Shown here one piece after another: positions 7,439 through 16,005 of a stretch of 64,000 nucleotides of DNA. Source of the stretch: Cellulomonas sp. NTE-D12. GTDB lineage: Bacteria; Actinomycetota; Actinomycetes; Actinomycetales; Cellulomonadaceae. The stretch is from assembly GCF_027923705.1 (NCBI RefSeq), contig NZ_AP026442.1:1736001-1800000 (forward strand). Reading direction: 5' to 3'. The position numbers were made by a program, and so were the translations under genes. The notes under the pieces were generated by a model that was not told the DNA's origin, did not search any database, and was given only the letters and a program-made list of their open reading frames with translations. Each line of letters opens with the position of its first letter. The first letter of the stretch is position 1.

Positions 7439-7478
7439 AGGGCCGGGATGGCGGGCAGCGCGTCGCCGTCCCGGCCCT
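7439..7478 (+). terminator. Strong hairpin after the ScyD/ScyE-like gene
   Basis: A 15-bp stem (AGGGCCGGGATGGCG against CGCCGTCCCGGCCCT, one G-T pair) with a 10-base loop starts 23 bases after the stop codon. No T run follows, as is common for actinobacterial terminators. Confidence 0.7.
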
Positions 7479-7683
7479 CCGCGTGAGCATGGGCGCCGAG
7501 CTGACGTGGCACGGTTCTCGCAAAGGCGTCGGCCCGGTGGCGCGAACGTGCCGGCTCCCCGTCATAGCCGCCACGCCGGCGCGGATCACGAGCAGGCCGC
7601 AGTCCTCGCCCGTCTCCGCAGTCCCTTCAGCGGGCGCGCCACGACGCACGGACCCCGGCCCCCACGACGGGGCCGTCGGTCGG

Positions 7684-7983
7684 TCACGCGCATGCGAGCA
7701 CCGCACGCAGCTGGTCGAGTGTGGGCGCGCCCGCCAGGCCGTCCGGGGTGCTGTAGACGCGACAGGTCAAGCCCACGACGGCGCGAGGCGCGGGGAAGAG
7801 GTCGACGCCGTCGAGCAGGATGCTCGGGGATCCATGGAAACCGAGTCGCTCGGCCTCTTCGGCGCTGTGCACCTCGCGCCTGGTCACCGTGATGTCGAGC
7901 CCTTCCGAGGCGAGCTCCACCAGGCGGCGGTCCGCGAGCTTCCAGTGGGGGCAGTCGTCGAAGTACAACAAGGTGACGTCCAC
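7684..7983 (-). CDS. Thioredoxin-like small protein, 99 aa
   Basis: The start VDVTLLYFDDCPHWKLADRRL matches small thioredoxin-fold proteins common in actinobacteria. Near the end comes the family-typical SPSILLDGVDLF (cis-Pro region) and a CRVYSTPDGLAG tail. The active-site position holds CPHW, a single Cys, instead of CXXC, so it is unlikely to be a normal disulfide oxidoreductase. The chosen GTG (7983) begins the fold and leaves only a short or no leader behind a MerR-type operator shared with the divergent regulator gene at 8040. Regulation by that MerR protein is likely. Confidence 0.75.
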   Translation of the reverse strand: MDVTLLYFDDCPHWKLADRRLVELASEGLDITVTRREVHSAEEAERLGFHGSPSILLDGVDLFPAPRAVVGLTCRVYSTPDGLAGAPTLDQLRAVLACA

Positions 7984-7998
7984 GTCGGGGACGCTAGA

Positions 7999-8024
7999 CC
8001 TTGATCCGCGGTACAACGTCAAGG
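7999..8024. promoter_or_regulatory. MerR-type operator between divergent genes
   Basis: CCTTGA and TCAAGG form a dyad with a 14-base spacer. On the minus strand it lies between TTGACG and TCTAGC, which could be -35 and -10 hexamers with the long spacing typical of MerR-activated promoters. Both flanking genes start within about 16 bases of it. Confidence 0.55.
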
Positions 8025-8039
8025 GCCTATGGTGGGCTG

Positions 8040-8456
8040 GTGCTGATCGGAGAGCTCGCCGACCGCGTCGGCGTGCCGAGCCAGACCATCCGCTTCTACG
8101 AGCGCCGGGGACTGCTGCCGGCGCCCGCACGTGCGGCCAACGGGTACCGCAGCTACGACGCCTCGGCAGCGGCCCGGGTCAGGTTCATCCGCGCGGGACA
8201 GTCCGCCGGCCTGAGCCTCGTCCAGATCCACAGCATCCTGGACCTGCGTGATCACGGCCAGGCACCGTGCGCCCACGTCGCCCAGCTCATCGAGGAGCGG
8301 GCGGCCGACGTCCGCCGGCGCATCGCCGAGCTCACCGCTCTACAGCACGAGCTCGATCAGCTCCGCGAGCGGAGCCGACGGCTCGACCCCGGCGACTGCA
8401 GCGACGCCGATATCTGCCACATCCTTTCCGTAGCTGGATCGCCGGCGCCTGCCTGA
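8040..8456 (+). CDS. MerR-family metal-responsive regulator
   Basis: This 138-residue protein has the MerR winged-helix domain: IGELADRVGVPSQTIRFYERRGLLPAPARAANGYRSYD, then VRFIRAGQSAGLSL. A dimerization helix follows, and Cys residues stand at sensor positions: APCAHV (about residue 80) and GDCSDADIC near the C-terminus. That pattern is like the Zn/Cd/Pb-sensing group (ZntR/CadR) rather than redox SoxR. GTG 8040 begins the domain; the frame extends to 8001, across the operator. It likely controls the divergent thioredoxin-like gene and itself. No metal exporter is adjacent, so the inducer is uncertain. Confidence 0.85.
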   Translation: MLIGELADRVGVPSQTIRFYERRGLLPAPARAANGYRSYDASAAARVRFIRAGQSAGLSLVQIHSILDLRDHGQAPCAHVAQLIEERAADVRRRIAELTALQHELDQLRERSRRLDPGDCSDADICHILSVAGSPAPA

Positions 8457-8612
8457 CTGTTGGCGTCCAGCGAAGAAGTCGACGCCTCAGCATCCCGATG
8501 GCGGACCGTGCCGCCGACGGCCCCACGAAGCTGCTACCGCGGGGCGACCTGAGCGATGCGATCACGGCGCAGCCCGTTGCCGGAGCGCCGCGTCAACGCG
8601 CAGGACTTGCCC

Positions 8613-9050
8613 TTAGCTCTCGAGGTAGGCCTTGGCCCTGTGGAGTGCCCCCACCTCGGCGCTCATGGTGCGCTGGACCGCGCCCGCCATGGCCAAGGCC
8701 TTGATCCCGGACAGCTCGGCGGCCAGCGTGAACCTGACCTCAGTTCCGTTCGGGACGACGTCGAACTGATAGCTCCCGTGTGGACGCACCGGCCCCGAGG
8801 TCGTCACGAAGGTGAGGAGCCGATCCGGCTCGAACCCCGTGACTTCGATGTTCGCCGAGATCGACCGTCCGCCGGGACCGGAGACCGTCTGCTCGTAGCG
8901 AGTACCGAGGCCGAGCCCCCCGGACCGCTTGATGGACACCACGCCAGATCTCCAGAGCGGGTCGTGCTCCGCATCCGCGAAGAACGCGAAGACGTCGGCG
9001 ATCGGGCGCTCGATGACCACGTGGGCCGAGGCTGTCACCTGCTTGCTCAT
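8613..9050 (-). CDS. SRPBCC-family protein (polyketide cyclase/dehydrase-like), 145 aa
   Basis: A single START-like SRPBCC domain is seen: SAHVVIERPIADVFAFFADAEHDPLWRSGVVSIKR, LGTRYEQTVSGPGGR, then GSYQFDVVPNGTEVRFTLAAELSG and a C-terminal helix. The fold binds hydrophobic ligands in a deep cavity; the ligand cannot be told from sequence. The ATG at 9050 fits the family start. Three intact or decayed SRPBCC genes lie within 2 kb, so this belongs to a local expansion. Confidence 0.85.
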   Translation of the reverse strand: MSKQVTASAHVVIERPIADVFAFFADAEHDPLWRSGVVSIKRSGGLGLGTRYEQTVSGPGGRSISANIEVTGFEPDRLLTFVTTSGPVRPHGSYQFDVVPNGTEVRFTLAAELSGIKALAMAGAVQRTMSAEVGALHRAKAYLES

Positions 9051-9757
9051 GATGTCGCTCCTCGCTCAACTCGTCGGTGCGCGGCAGTTGGCCAGCGTGT
9101 GCTGATTCTGTCGCTCCCGACGCGGCTTCCCGAGCTGGCGGTGAGTCGGCGCCCAGCAGCGACGACAACTCCGCGACCGTGTCGCGGGGAAGCGGGCGGA
9201 GCGAGCCACACATTGCACGACGACGGCGTTGGCTCAGCAAGAGGCGGCAGTCAGGGCGCGCCGGCGGTGGCGTCGAGCTGGCCCGGTGTCGACGGTCCGG
9301 CCATCGAGACGACCGTCGCGCCGTAGCGGGTGCTGGCGCCTGCGGACCCGTCGGTCCGCGCTTGTCGACGTGCCTGATGACCTGGCTTGTGGGGGGTTCG
9401 TTGCGGTCGTCCGCGAGGAGGTCGAAGACCTCCTCGACCGGCCGGTCGGTCGATCGGCCGGTCGCCATGGGGCCACGCGCGGGCCTCACGATGCTGCCAC
9501 GCACGTGCGTCACGATGCCGACACCTTCGACGACGGGCGCACCGCCCTCGGATCAGAGCAGTGACCCTCGGGAGGCTCTGCGCGTACCGCGGCGTCGCGG
9601 CACGCGTCCCCACCTCATGACCGAGGTCTCGGCGGTGCAGGGCCGATGGTCCCCGGCGGTTTCGGCGCGGCTGCCCGCAAGTTCCGCGAGAGTTGCCAAC
9701 GTGACTCGGCGCACCTGCGTACGGGCAGGTCGAGAGGCTGCCCTGCTACCCAAGCGC
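9051..9757. other. Stretch without an intact gene
   Basis: About 700 bases between two SRPBCC genes. The only recognisable content is a decayed SRPBCC fragment at about 9250-9468 on the minus strand. Nothing else supported was seen. Confidence 0.5.
9250..9468 (-). pseudogene. Decayed SRPBCC-domain gene fragment
   Basis: One minus-strand frame starting near 9468 reads MATGRSTDRPVEEVFDLLAD and DRNEPP, the usual SRPBCC N-terminus. After a frame change, about 9355-9290 reads TDGSAGASTRYGATVVSMAG, which is the next conserved SRPBCC segment. The two parts are in different frames and the C-terminal half is missing, so this looks like a frameshifted, truncated copy. A sequencing error could explain the frame change but not the missing half. 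Confidence 0.55.
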
Positions 9758-10204
9758 CTACTGTGCCTCAGCCTCGAGCCGACGCCGCAGCTCATTCAGG
9801 TTGGCCGGCATCTCCCGGCGTGCTTGTGGCACGACCACCAAGGGCACGAGCAGTCGCCCGATGCCGTGGCCCTCGAAGTCGACCGCGATCGTCAGCCGTG
9901 AGCGCTGATCGGTCAGCGACTCGACGCGTACATCGACGCGTGCCCGGATCGGGCCGTCCAAGCCCCGGATGCTCCAGCGGTGCGGCGGTTCGACCACCGT
10001 GAACTCGGACGTGCTCGCGCGGTTGGCGAAACCGATCCGGCGGACGGTTACGCAGCGCTCGCCAACCGCGGCGGGATGCGACATTTCAAGGTGACCTTCC
10101 ACCACCCCCTCTTGCCACTCGACGAACGTGCGGGGGTCAGTCGCGTAGTCGAACACCCGACCGGCGGGCCGGGCGACCTCGATCGTGACCACGACGGGCG
10201 TCAT
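9758..10204 (-). CDS. SRPBCC-family protein, 148 aa
   Basis: The protein begins MTPVVVTIEVARPAGRVFDYATDPRTFVEWQ, a standard SRPBCC start. It continues through GERCVTVRRIGFANRASTSEFTVVEPPHRW and DGPIRARVDVRVESL to a C-terminal helix (EMPANLNELRRRLEAEAQ). It overlaps the upstream AHSA1-type gene by ATGA (10202-10205 region), so translation is coupled. It is the last gene of an ArsR-SRPBCC-SRPBCC operon. Ligand and role are unknown. Confidence 0.85.
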   Translation of the reverse strand: MTPVVVTIEVARPAGRVFDYATDPRTFVEWQEGVVEGHLEMSHPAAVGERCVTVRRIGFANRASTSEFTVVEPPHRWSIRGLDGPIRARVDVRVESLTDQRSRLTIAVDFEGHGIGRLLVPLVVVPQARREMPANLNELRRRLEAEAQ

Positions 10205-10689
10205 CAGTGCGTCGCCTCCCCGGCCAGGAGTGCGAACCGGTCCAGGTAGAGGCGCCAGCCCTGCTCGTCGGCGATCCCGTCGTGCACCGCCTTCCATCCG
10301 AGCCCGTGTCGGTCGAGGTGGCGGTGCTCGACCTCCACCCGAGTAGCCGCATCACCCGCGGCGATGAAGCGCACCTCCACCTCACTGACTCGCTCGAGGT
10401 CGGTCTCCACCTGCCAGGTGGGCCCGATGTCCCACGTGAACACCAGGCGGTCCGGGGGATCGAAGACGAGCACCCGAGCCCACCGGCACTCGCTCCCGTG
10501 GATGCCCCGGTCGACTATGGCGCCGCCTACTCGCGGCTCGAGCACGGTCTCGGCGATCGGCTCCGGGAGCATGTTGTGCTCGGGTGGTTTGAAGTCACCC
10601 AGCCGCTCGGTGAAGAGCACGAACGCCTCGGCGGGAACCAGGGGGACGATCACCGACCGCAACACCGTCGCGCTCACGACGTCGCTCAT
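10204..10689 (-). CDS. AHSA1-type SRPBCC protein, 161 aa
   Basis: An Aha1-like SRPBCC domain is visible: VIVPLVPAEAFVLFTERLGDF, then GGAIVDRGIHGSECRWARVLVFDPPDRLVFTWDI and RVEVEHRHLDRHGLGWKAVHDGI. These proteins are usually encoded directly after an ArsR regulator, as here. The ATG at 10689 overlaps the arsR stop (ATGA) and its own stop overlaps the next start. The pairing suggests control by the ArsR repressor; the ligand or substrate is not known. Confidence 0.88.
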   Translation of the reverse strand: MSDVVSATVLRSVIVPLVPAEAFVLFTERLGDFKPPEHNMLPEPIAETVLEPRVGGAIVDRGIHGSECRWARVLVFDPPDRLVFTWDIGPTWQVETDLERVSEVEVRFIAAGDAATRVEVEHRHLDRHGLGWKAVHDGIADEQGWRLYLDRFALLAGEATH

Positions 10690-11033
10690 TCCTGAAGTCC
10701 CTTCGCTTTGCGCTGCTTGCTGTCGGCCGATTCCTGCGCGACCTCGGAGAACCCGGCCAGGGTGCGCTGCCAGAAGGTGTCCATCTGGTCCTTCATCGCG
10801 CTCAACGCGACCGCGTCAACTCGATACACCCGACGGGTGCCCTTCACCTCGCCCACGACGACGCCGGCGTCTTTGAGCACACGAAGGTGCTGCGAGACCG
10901 CCGGCCGAGATATGGGCAGCCGATCGGCGAGCTCACCCACCGCACTGGGCTGTTGGGCCAGCACGGACATGATCTGCCGCCGCGAGGCGTCACCGAGAAC
11001 GTCCCACGGCACCGCGGACCCGTTAGTCACCAC
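10686..11033 (-). CDS. ArsR-family transcriptional repressor
   Basis: This 115-residue winged-helix protein has LGDASRRQIMSVLAQQPSAVGELADRL, recognition helix ISRPAVSQHLRVLKDAGVV and wing KGTRRVYRVD, followed by helical MKDQMDTFWQRTLAGF. It lacks the Cys metal-binding motif of classic ArsR/SmtB. It belongs to the subgroup paired with AHSA1/SRPBCC genes. A 16-base arm dyad lies directly upstream of its GTG start (11033), the likely autoregulatory operator. Confidence 0.9.
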   Translation of the reverse strand: MVTNGSAVPWDVLGDASRRQIMSVLAQQPSAVGELADRLPISRPAVSQHLRVLKDAGVVVGEVKGTRRVYRVDAVALSAMKDQMDTFWQRTLAGFSEVAQESADSKQRKAKGLQE

Positions 11034-11037
11034 GAAC

Positions 11038-11055
11038 GGTAAGTGTTCACTTACC
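11038..11055. promoter_or_regulatory. Operator dyad GGTAAGTG-TT-CACTTACC
   Basis: A perfect 8-bp inverted repeat with a 2-base centre begins 5 bases upstream of the arsR start. The position and symmetry fit an ArsR-family operator that covers the transcription start. Confidence 0.7.
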
Positions 11056-11200
11056 CAACTGGGTCGTCAAGTGGACGACTTCGCATGAGCCGGGTGCAGC
11101 ACGCGAGGGATGGGCCGCGCTCGACGCCGAGCTGCCGTCGCACGGGGCGATTACGGTCACAGGAGGATGCTCGACTCGCTCACGGGACGAGCGCGTTCGC

Positions 11201-13465
11201 CTACTGCGTCACCAGGTCGGAGGCAGGGGAGGGCGGGACGATCTGCTCGGCCGGCGCCGGTCTGGCGAGGTGGAAGCCCTGGACCAGGTCGCAGCCCACG
11301 TCCTGCAGTGCGCTGAGCTCCGCTTGGGTCTCCACGCCTTCGCCCACGACTTTCAGCCCGGCTGCGTGTGCGGCGTGCACAGCAAGGGCGACCAGCTCGC
11401 GAGCTCCGGGGTCGTCGAGCGCGATCAGGCTACGGTCGATCTTGAGGGCTGACGCGGGCAGGTTGCGCATCTGCCCGATGGAGGTGTAGCCGGTGCCGAA
11501 GTCGTCGATGTGGATCTCGACACCTAGTCGCCGCAGCGCGATCAGCTGCGCCCGCATCACTGGTGCATCCAGCGGCACGGTCTCGGTGACCTCCAGAACC
11601 AGCCGTTCGGGGGCGATGCCCGCCGCCCCGCACGCGTCCAGGACGTCGTCGACGATGACGCTGGAAGCCAGGTGTCGACCAGAGATGTTGACGGACATCT
11701 GCGTGTGCGGTCGGCTGTCGTGATCCCAGGCGGCAGCCTGCGCGGCGGCGGTCGTCAAGGCCCAGCGTCCGATGTCGCAGATCAGCGAGCTACGTTCGGC
11801 CACGGGGATGAAGTCGCAAGGCTGCACCAGCCCGTGCCCGGGACGTTGCCAGCGGGCGAGCGCTTCATAGCCGACGACCGTCCCGGTGCTCAGCTCCACC
11901 AGTGGTTGGTAGTACAAGAGGAACTCCCCGGCGGCCATCCCGCGTCGGATGGCGTCCTCGGCGTCAGCCCGCTCGCGCAGCTCCTCGCGAAGCTGCTCAC
12001 CGAAGACCTGCACGCGTGCGCGACCTTCGGACTTGGCTTGGTATGCGGCGGCGTCGGCGTTGCGGATCAGCTCGTCGGGCTCGTCCATGCCGGGCTGCGA
12101 ACGAGCCACGCCGATCGAGGCGGACAGCCACAGCGAGTGCTCCCCGACCTGCATGCGCCGCTCGATGGCCTTCAGCAGCCGTGTGGCGATGTCCACGAGA
12201 AGGCCTTCGGAGTTGGCGTCGTGCACGAGGACGACGAACTCGTCGCCGCCGACCCGACCGACCAGATCGTCGGCGCGTACGACGTGTCGGATGCGGTCCA
12301 CCACCCGTTGCAGGACCTGGTCTCCGACGGCGTGCCCGAAGGTGTCGTTGACCTGCTTGAAGTGGTCCAGGTCGAGGTAGAGCAGGCCGACCGGGTTCTC
12401 GGCCGCGTCCAGCGCGCGCAACCGGTTCTCGATGGCGTCCAAGAAGTGCGCCCTGCTGGTGGCCTTGGTCAACGAGTCGTGGGCCGACTGGTGCACCAGG
12501 CGGTCGTGCAGCTGTTCGCGCTGCCGGACTGCGCGCTGGGCCTGGTGCAGGGCCAGCTGCAACCGGCTGAGCACCACGGCCATGAGCGCGGTCGAGAAGA
12601 TCAGGACGGCCCACAGATTCCGACCCGTGCCGTTGAGCAGCTCCAGCAGTTCGGCTGTCGGGGCGACCAGGATGGCCAAGGTGAGACCCGCCAGCCGGCG
12701 CCCGGTGATACGGCGCTCCTGAATCGCCGGCTCGGACAGATCCACCATCGTCGGATGCAAGGCGGCGGCACCAGCGAGGACGTACGAAGTCAACCACGTC
12801 GCGTCCAGCCACCGCGACGACGCCGCCGCCGTGCTGCCCAGCAGCGTGTAAGCGCCATCCGCCACGGTGAGCAACACGATGGACGCGACCAGCAGCCGGT
12901 AGGCCAGAGGCCGGTGACCACGACCGAACGTGAGGCGAGCGGTTACACCGAGCAGCATCACGTCCGCAGCGGGGTACGCCATCGACAGCAGGCTCGACGG
13001 TGTCACACCCTGCTCGGCGACGATCGGAGCGCCCACCACGATCCACGCCACCAAGCCCAGGCTGAGAGTCACGACAGCTGCGTCCAGGATCCCGACCAGG
13101 TCGCGCCCCGCGCCGCGGGAGCGCACGAGAACCATGAGCGCGCCCGCGAGCACCGGGTAGGCGGACAGGTACACCGCGTCGGCCGGAGAGGGAAACGGGT
13201 TCACCCCGAGGACGTCCTGGTACCAGGAGTACATCGCGTCTCCGCCGACGAGCAGCAGGACTCCCGCTGCCGTCAGCAACCACGCCACCCGCGAACGGGG
13301 CGCCCGCACGACTGTGCCCAGCACGACTCCCGCGACCGCGACCAAGCCGATCAGCTCATAGAGCACGTCGCGGGACAGCGCGGTCGGGGCGACGACCCAC
13401 GCCGCCGCCAGCACGACCACTGCCAGCACGTAGCCCCTTCGGCAGCGATCCACGTCGATACACAT
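11201..13465 (-). CDS. Membrane GGDEF-EAL protein (cyclic-di-GMP turnover)
   Basis: This 754-residue protein has about eight to nine hydrophobic helices in residues 10-300. A diguanylate cyclase domain follows (LYLDLDHFKQVND, intact GGDEF at about 406-410, RxxD inhibitory site RADD at 397-400). An EAL phosphodiesterase domain comes next (YEALARW at 533-539, ICDIGRWAL, DDFGTGYTS at 654-662, then KVVGEGVET and QGFHLARP). Both active-site motifs look complete, so it could make or degrade c-di-GMP. I chose ATG 13465, before the first membrane helix; the frame extends to 13615. No operon partner lies close. Confidence 0.9.
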   Translation of the reverse strand: MCIDVDRCRRGYVLAVVVLAAAWVVAPTALSRDVLYELIGLVAVAGVVLGTVVRAPRSRVAWLLTAAGVLLLVGGDAMYSWYQDVLGVNPFPSPADAVYLSAYPVLAGALMVLVRSRGAGRDLVGILDAAVVTLSLGLVAWIVVGAPIVAEQGVTPSSLLSMAYPAADVMLLGVTARLTFGRGHRPLAYRLLVASIVLLTVADGAYTLLGSTAAASSRWLDATWLTSYVLAGAAALHPTMVDLSEPAIQERRITGRRLAGLTLAILVAPTAELLELLNGTGRNLWAVLIFSTALMAVVLSRLQLALHQAQRAVRQREQLHDRLVHQSAHDSLTKATSRAHFLDAIENRLRALDAAENPVGLLYLDLDHFKQVNDTFGHAVGDQVLQRVVDRIRHVVRADDLVGRVGGDEFVVLVHDANSEGLLVDIATRLLKAIERRMQVGEHSLWLSASIGVARSQPGMDEPDELIRNADAAAYQAKSEGRARVQVFGEQLREELRERADAEDAIRRGMAAGEFLLYYQPLVELSTGTVVGYEALARWQRPGHGLVQPCDFIPVAERSSLICDIGRWALTTAAAQAAAWDHDSRPHTQMSVNISGRHLASSVIVDDVLDACGAAGIAPERLVLEVTETVPLDAPVMRAQLIALRRLGVEIHIDDFGTGYTSIGQMRNLPASALKIDRSLIALDDPGARELVALAVHAAHAAGLKVVGEGVETQAELSALQDVGCDLVQGFHLARPAPAEQIVPPSPASDLVTQ

Positions 13466-13627
13466 CGGCCCAGGCGCCACAGTTCTGAACGCATGTCCAC
13501 TACCACCGCAGGACGACGGCGTCTGGCTCGGCAATGGCCAGAGTGAGGGCGCGCCACCGGACGAGATCGCTTTCCGGTCGTCGACGACGGACCGGGCCGG
13601 AGGCCCGCTGGCCACCGTCCGGCGCGG

Positions 13628-14650
13628 TCAGGCCACGGGCAGCAGGATGCGGATGGTTGTGCCGCCGTCGGGGTCGGTGGCCGGCATCGCCGCGGCCGTG
13701 CCGCCGTGCCGTGCGACCGTCTCGCGTACCAGGAACAGGCCAAGTGCCGGAGCAGCTCGGTGAGGCGCTCCCGGCACCGGGGCGGTCGGCGGCGGAGGGC
13801 GGTGGGCGAAGCGGTCGAACAGCCGGTCCGCCTCTGCAGCGCTCAGGGTGGGGCCGTCGTCGTGCACGTCGACCGAGACGAAGCGACCGGTCCGCGCCAC
13901 GGCGACCCGCACCGCGCCGCCGGCAGGCGAGTGACGGAAGGCGTTCTCGAGGAGGGCGAGGACGCACTCGCGGAGCGCGGCCGTCGGTATGCGGACGGCG
14001 AGCGGTTCTGCGGCCGAGTCCACCACAACGGCGAGCCGTGCCGGACCGGCAGAGGTCTGGGCGGTAAAGACGGCGTCCTCGACCACGGCGTGCACGTCCG
14101 TGCCTTCGTCCGGCGCGGGGCCAGGCGTCGCGCCGGGCTCGTCGGAGGCGGCCAGCAGGTCGTTGACGATGCGGATCAGGTTCTGCGCATCGTCGGCCAG
14201 CTCCCGGACCACCGGTGCGGCCTCCGACTCCGGGCCCGCGCGGCGCCCCAGCAGCTGGATCCGTGCGTGCAGCACGGTCAGCGGGGTGCGCAGCTCGTGG
14301 CTGGCGTCGGCGACGAACCGGCGCTGCCGGTCGAAGGCGTCCTCCAGCGGCCGGACGGCACGGCGGGCGATGAACAGCGTGGCCACGCCGGCGATCACCA
14401 CCGCGGCGCCACCGACCAGCGCCAGGCCCAGCAGCACGTGGCCGGCGTCGATGGACAGCGTCAGGTCGCCTGGCTTGGGCGGCTCGGCACGCTCCGCCGG
14501 TGTCGACTCCAGCCACAGGTACAGGGCGGTGACGGTCAGCACGCCCGCGACCAGGACGGCCGCGGTGACGGCGACGGCCACGCCGATGGACACCACGGAG
14601 GTGCGCATCGCCCGGCGGGCGTCCGCGGACAGGCGCGCGCGGTCGCTCAC
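13628..14650 (-). CDS. Sensor histidine kinase
   Basis: This 340-residue kinase has two membrane helices (about 18-45 and 70-95), a short extracytoplasmic loop and a dimerization/phosphoacceptor helix with DASHELRTPL (His118). The ATPase domain has N-box LLENAFRHS (about 233-241), DVHDDGP and LGLFLVRETVARHGG. The GTG start overlaps the response-regulator stop by GTGA, so the two are coupled. It is the last gene of an operon with PAP2 phosphatase and DedA genes, suggesting a cell-envelope lipid signal. The stimulus is not readable from sequence. Confidence 0.9.
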   Translation of the reverse strand: MSDRARLSADARRAMRTSVVSIGVAVAVTAAVLVAGVLTVTALYLWLESTPAERAEPPKPGDLTLSIDAGHVLLGLALVGGAAVVIAGVATLFIARRAVRPLEDAFDRQRRFVADASHELRTPLTVLHARIQLLGRRAGPESEAAPVVRELADDAQNLIRIVNDLLAASDEPGATPGPAPDEGTDVHAVVEDAVFTAQTSAGPARLAVVVDSAAEPLAVRIPTAALRECVLALLENAFRHSPAGGAVRVAVARTGRFVSVDVHDDGPTLSAAEADRLFDRFAHRPPPPTAPVPGAPHRAAPALGLFLVRETVARHGGTAAAMPATDPDGGTTIRILLPVA

Positions 14651-15312
14651 GGGTGACCCAGCCGGTAGCCCCGGCCGCGCACGGTCTCGATGAGGTCCCG
14701 GTCCGTCTTGCGCCGCAGGTAGTGCACGTAGGCGTCGACGGTGCCCTCCGCCTCGCCGTGCGGGAACACCGCCGTGAGGATCTGGGTGCGGCTGAACACC
14801 CGGTCCGGCTCGGCGGCCAGCATCGCGAGGAGGGCGTCCTCGCGGACGGTCAGCAGGATCCGGCCCTCGTAGGGCGAGTGGATCTCACCGGAGCCGGGGC
14901 GGTAGGTCCACGCGCCGAGCTGCTGCTGCGGGCCGGCGTGGTCGCGGGTGAGCGCGCGGAGGCGGGCGAGCAGCTCGTCGAGCTCGAACGGCTTGACGAC
15001 GTAGTCGTCGGCCCCCGCGTCCAGGCCGGCGACCGCGTCCGCCGTGGTGCCCAGGGCCGTGAGCAGCAGCGCCGGGGTGGCGACATGGCGGGCGCGCAGC
15101 CGGCGCACCACCTCGAGGCCGTCGAGGGTGGGGACGCGGCGGTCGAGCACCAGCAGGTCGAACTCACCGGTCAACGCTCGTTCCAGCGCGAGGCCGCCGT
15201 CGCCGACGAGCGTCACGTCGTACACGTCCGACAGCAGCTCGGCGACGACGGGGGCGAGGCGCGGATCGTCCTCGAGGAGCAGCAGGGACAGGCGGCGGGT
15301 GGGCACCGTCAT
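14647..15312 (-). CDS. OmpR/PhoB-type response regulator
   Basis: This 221-residue regulator has a receiver domain with acidic pocket LLLEDD, phosphoacceptor Asp57 in LLVLDRR, LLLTALG and Lys107 in DDYVVKPFE. A winged-helix output domain follows (LTVREDALLAMLAAEPDRVFSRTQILTAVF and VDAYVHYLRRKTDRDLIETVRGRGYRL). It starts 3 bases after the dedA stop and overlaps the kinase gene, so all are co-transcribed. Its targets probably include its own operon. Confidence 0.93.
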   Translation of the reverse strand: MTVPTRRLSLLLLEDDPRLAPVVAELLSDVYDVTLVGDGGLALERALTGEFDLLVLDRRVPTLDGLEVVRRLRARHVATPALLLTALGTTADAVAGLDAGADDYVVKPFELDELLARLRALTRDHAGPQQQLGAWTYRPGSGEIHSPYEGRILLTVREDALLAMLAAEPDRVFSRTQILTAVFPHGEAEGTVDAYVHYLRRKTDRDLIETVRGRGYRLGHP

Positions 15313-15315
15313 GGC

Positions 15316-16005
15316 TCACGCTTCCCGGTCGGCGTCCACCAGCTCACGGTCCTGATTCTGGCCGCGTCGGCGCAGACCCGTGGCCACCAGGGGCAGGACG
15401 GAGACGACCACGACGACGATCGCGAGCAGGTCGATGTTCTTGGCGACGAACGGGATGCCGCCCAGCAGCAGGGCGACGAGAGTCAGGCCGACCACCCAGA
15501 GGAGCGCGCCGGTGACGTTCCAGACGACGAACCGCCGGTACCGCAGCCGGGCGGTGCCCGCGACCAGCGGCACGTAGGTGCGCACGATCGGCACGAACCG
15601 CGCCAGCACCAGCGACACCGGGCCGTACCGGTCGAAGAACCGCTCGGCCTCCGCCAGCCGGGCGGTGGTCAGCACGCGGGCGTCGTCGCGGAAGAACCGA
15701 CGCCCGAACCGGTGGCCCAACCCGTAGCCGGTCTGGTCACCGACCACCGCGGCGGCCAGCGCGACGCCGGCGATCGCCCACGGTGACAGCCCGAGCTGGG
15801 CGCGCAGCAGCACCGCGGTGAGGATCAGGGAGTCGCCCGGGAGGAACGGGAACAGCACCCCGGACTCGATGAAGATCATCACCGCGATGCCGACCAGCGC
15901 CCACGGGCCGAGGGTGTGCAGCAAGGGCTCGGGGGAGATCGAGAGGCCCGTGGTGAGCCCGGTGGACACACCTCCGGACACTCCTGCGACCAGGGACGAG
16001 ATCAC
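15316..16005 (-). CDS. DedA-family membrane protein
   Basis: This 229-residue integral membrane protein has the SNARE-associated/DedA signature FIESGVLFPFLPGDSLI, then GDQTGYGLGHRFGRRFF and ARFVPIVRTYVPLVAGTARLRYRRF. Several members are now known to flip undecaprenyl phosphate or other lipids across the membrane. The GTG start overlaps the PAP2 stop by GTGA. Neighbouring PAP2 phosphatase plus two-component genes point to recycling of a lipid carrier or to envelope stress; that link is inference. Confidence 0.92.
   Translation of the reverse strand: MISSLVAGVSGGVSTGLTTGLSISPEPLLHTLGPWALVGIAVMIFIESGVLFPFLPGDSLILTAVLLRAQLGLSPWAIAGVALAAAVVGDQTGYGLGHRFGRRFFRDDARVLTTARLAEAERFFDRYGPVSLVLARFVPIVRTYVPLVAGTARLRYRRFVVWNVTGALLWVVGLTLVALLLGGIPFVAKNIDLLAIVVVVVSVLPLVATGLRRRGQNQDRELVDADREA

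Noticed and set aside
7437..7706. Possible small minus-strand gene
   Set aside because: It overlaps a terminator hairpin and the thioredoxin-like gene end and has no protein-like pattern.
11672..13546. Long plus-strand open frame opposite the GGDEF-EAL gene
   Set aside because: Low-complexity translation without motifs, while the minus strand has intact GGDEF and EAL domains.
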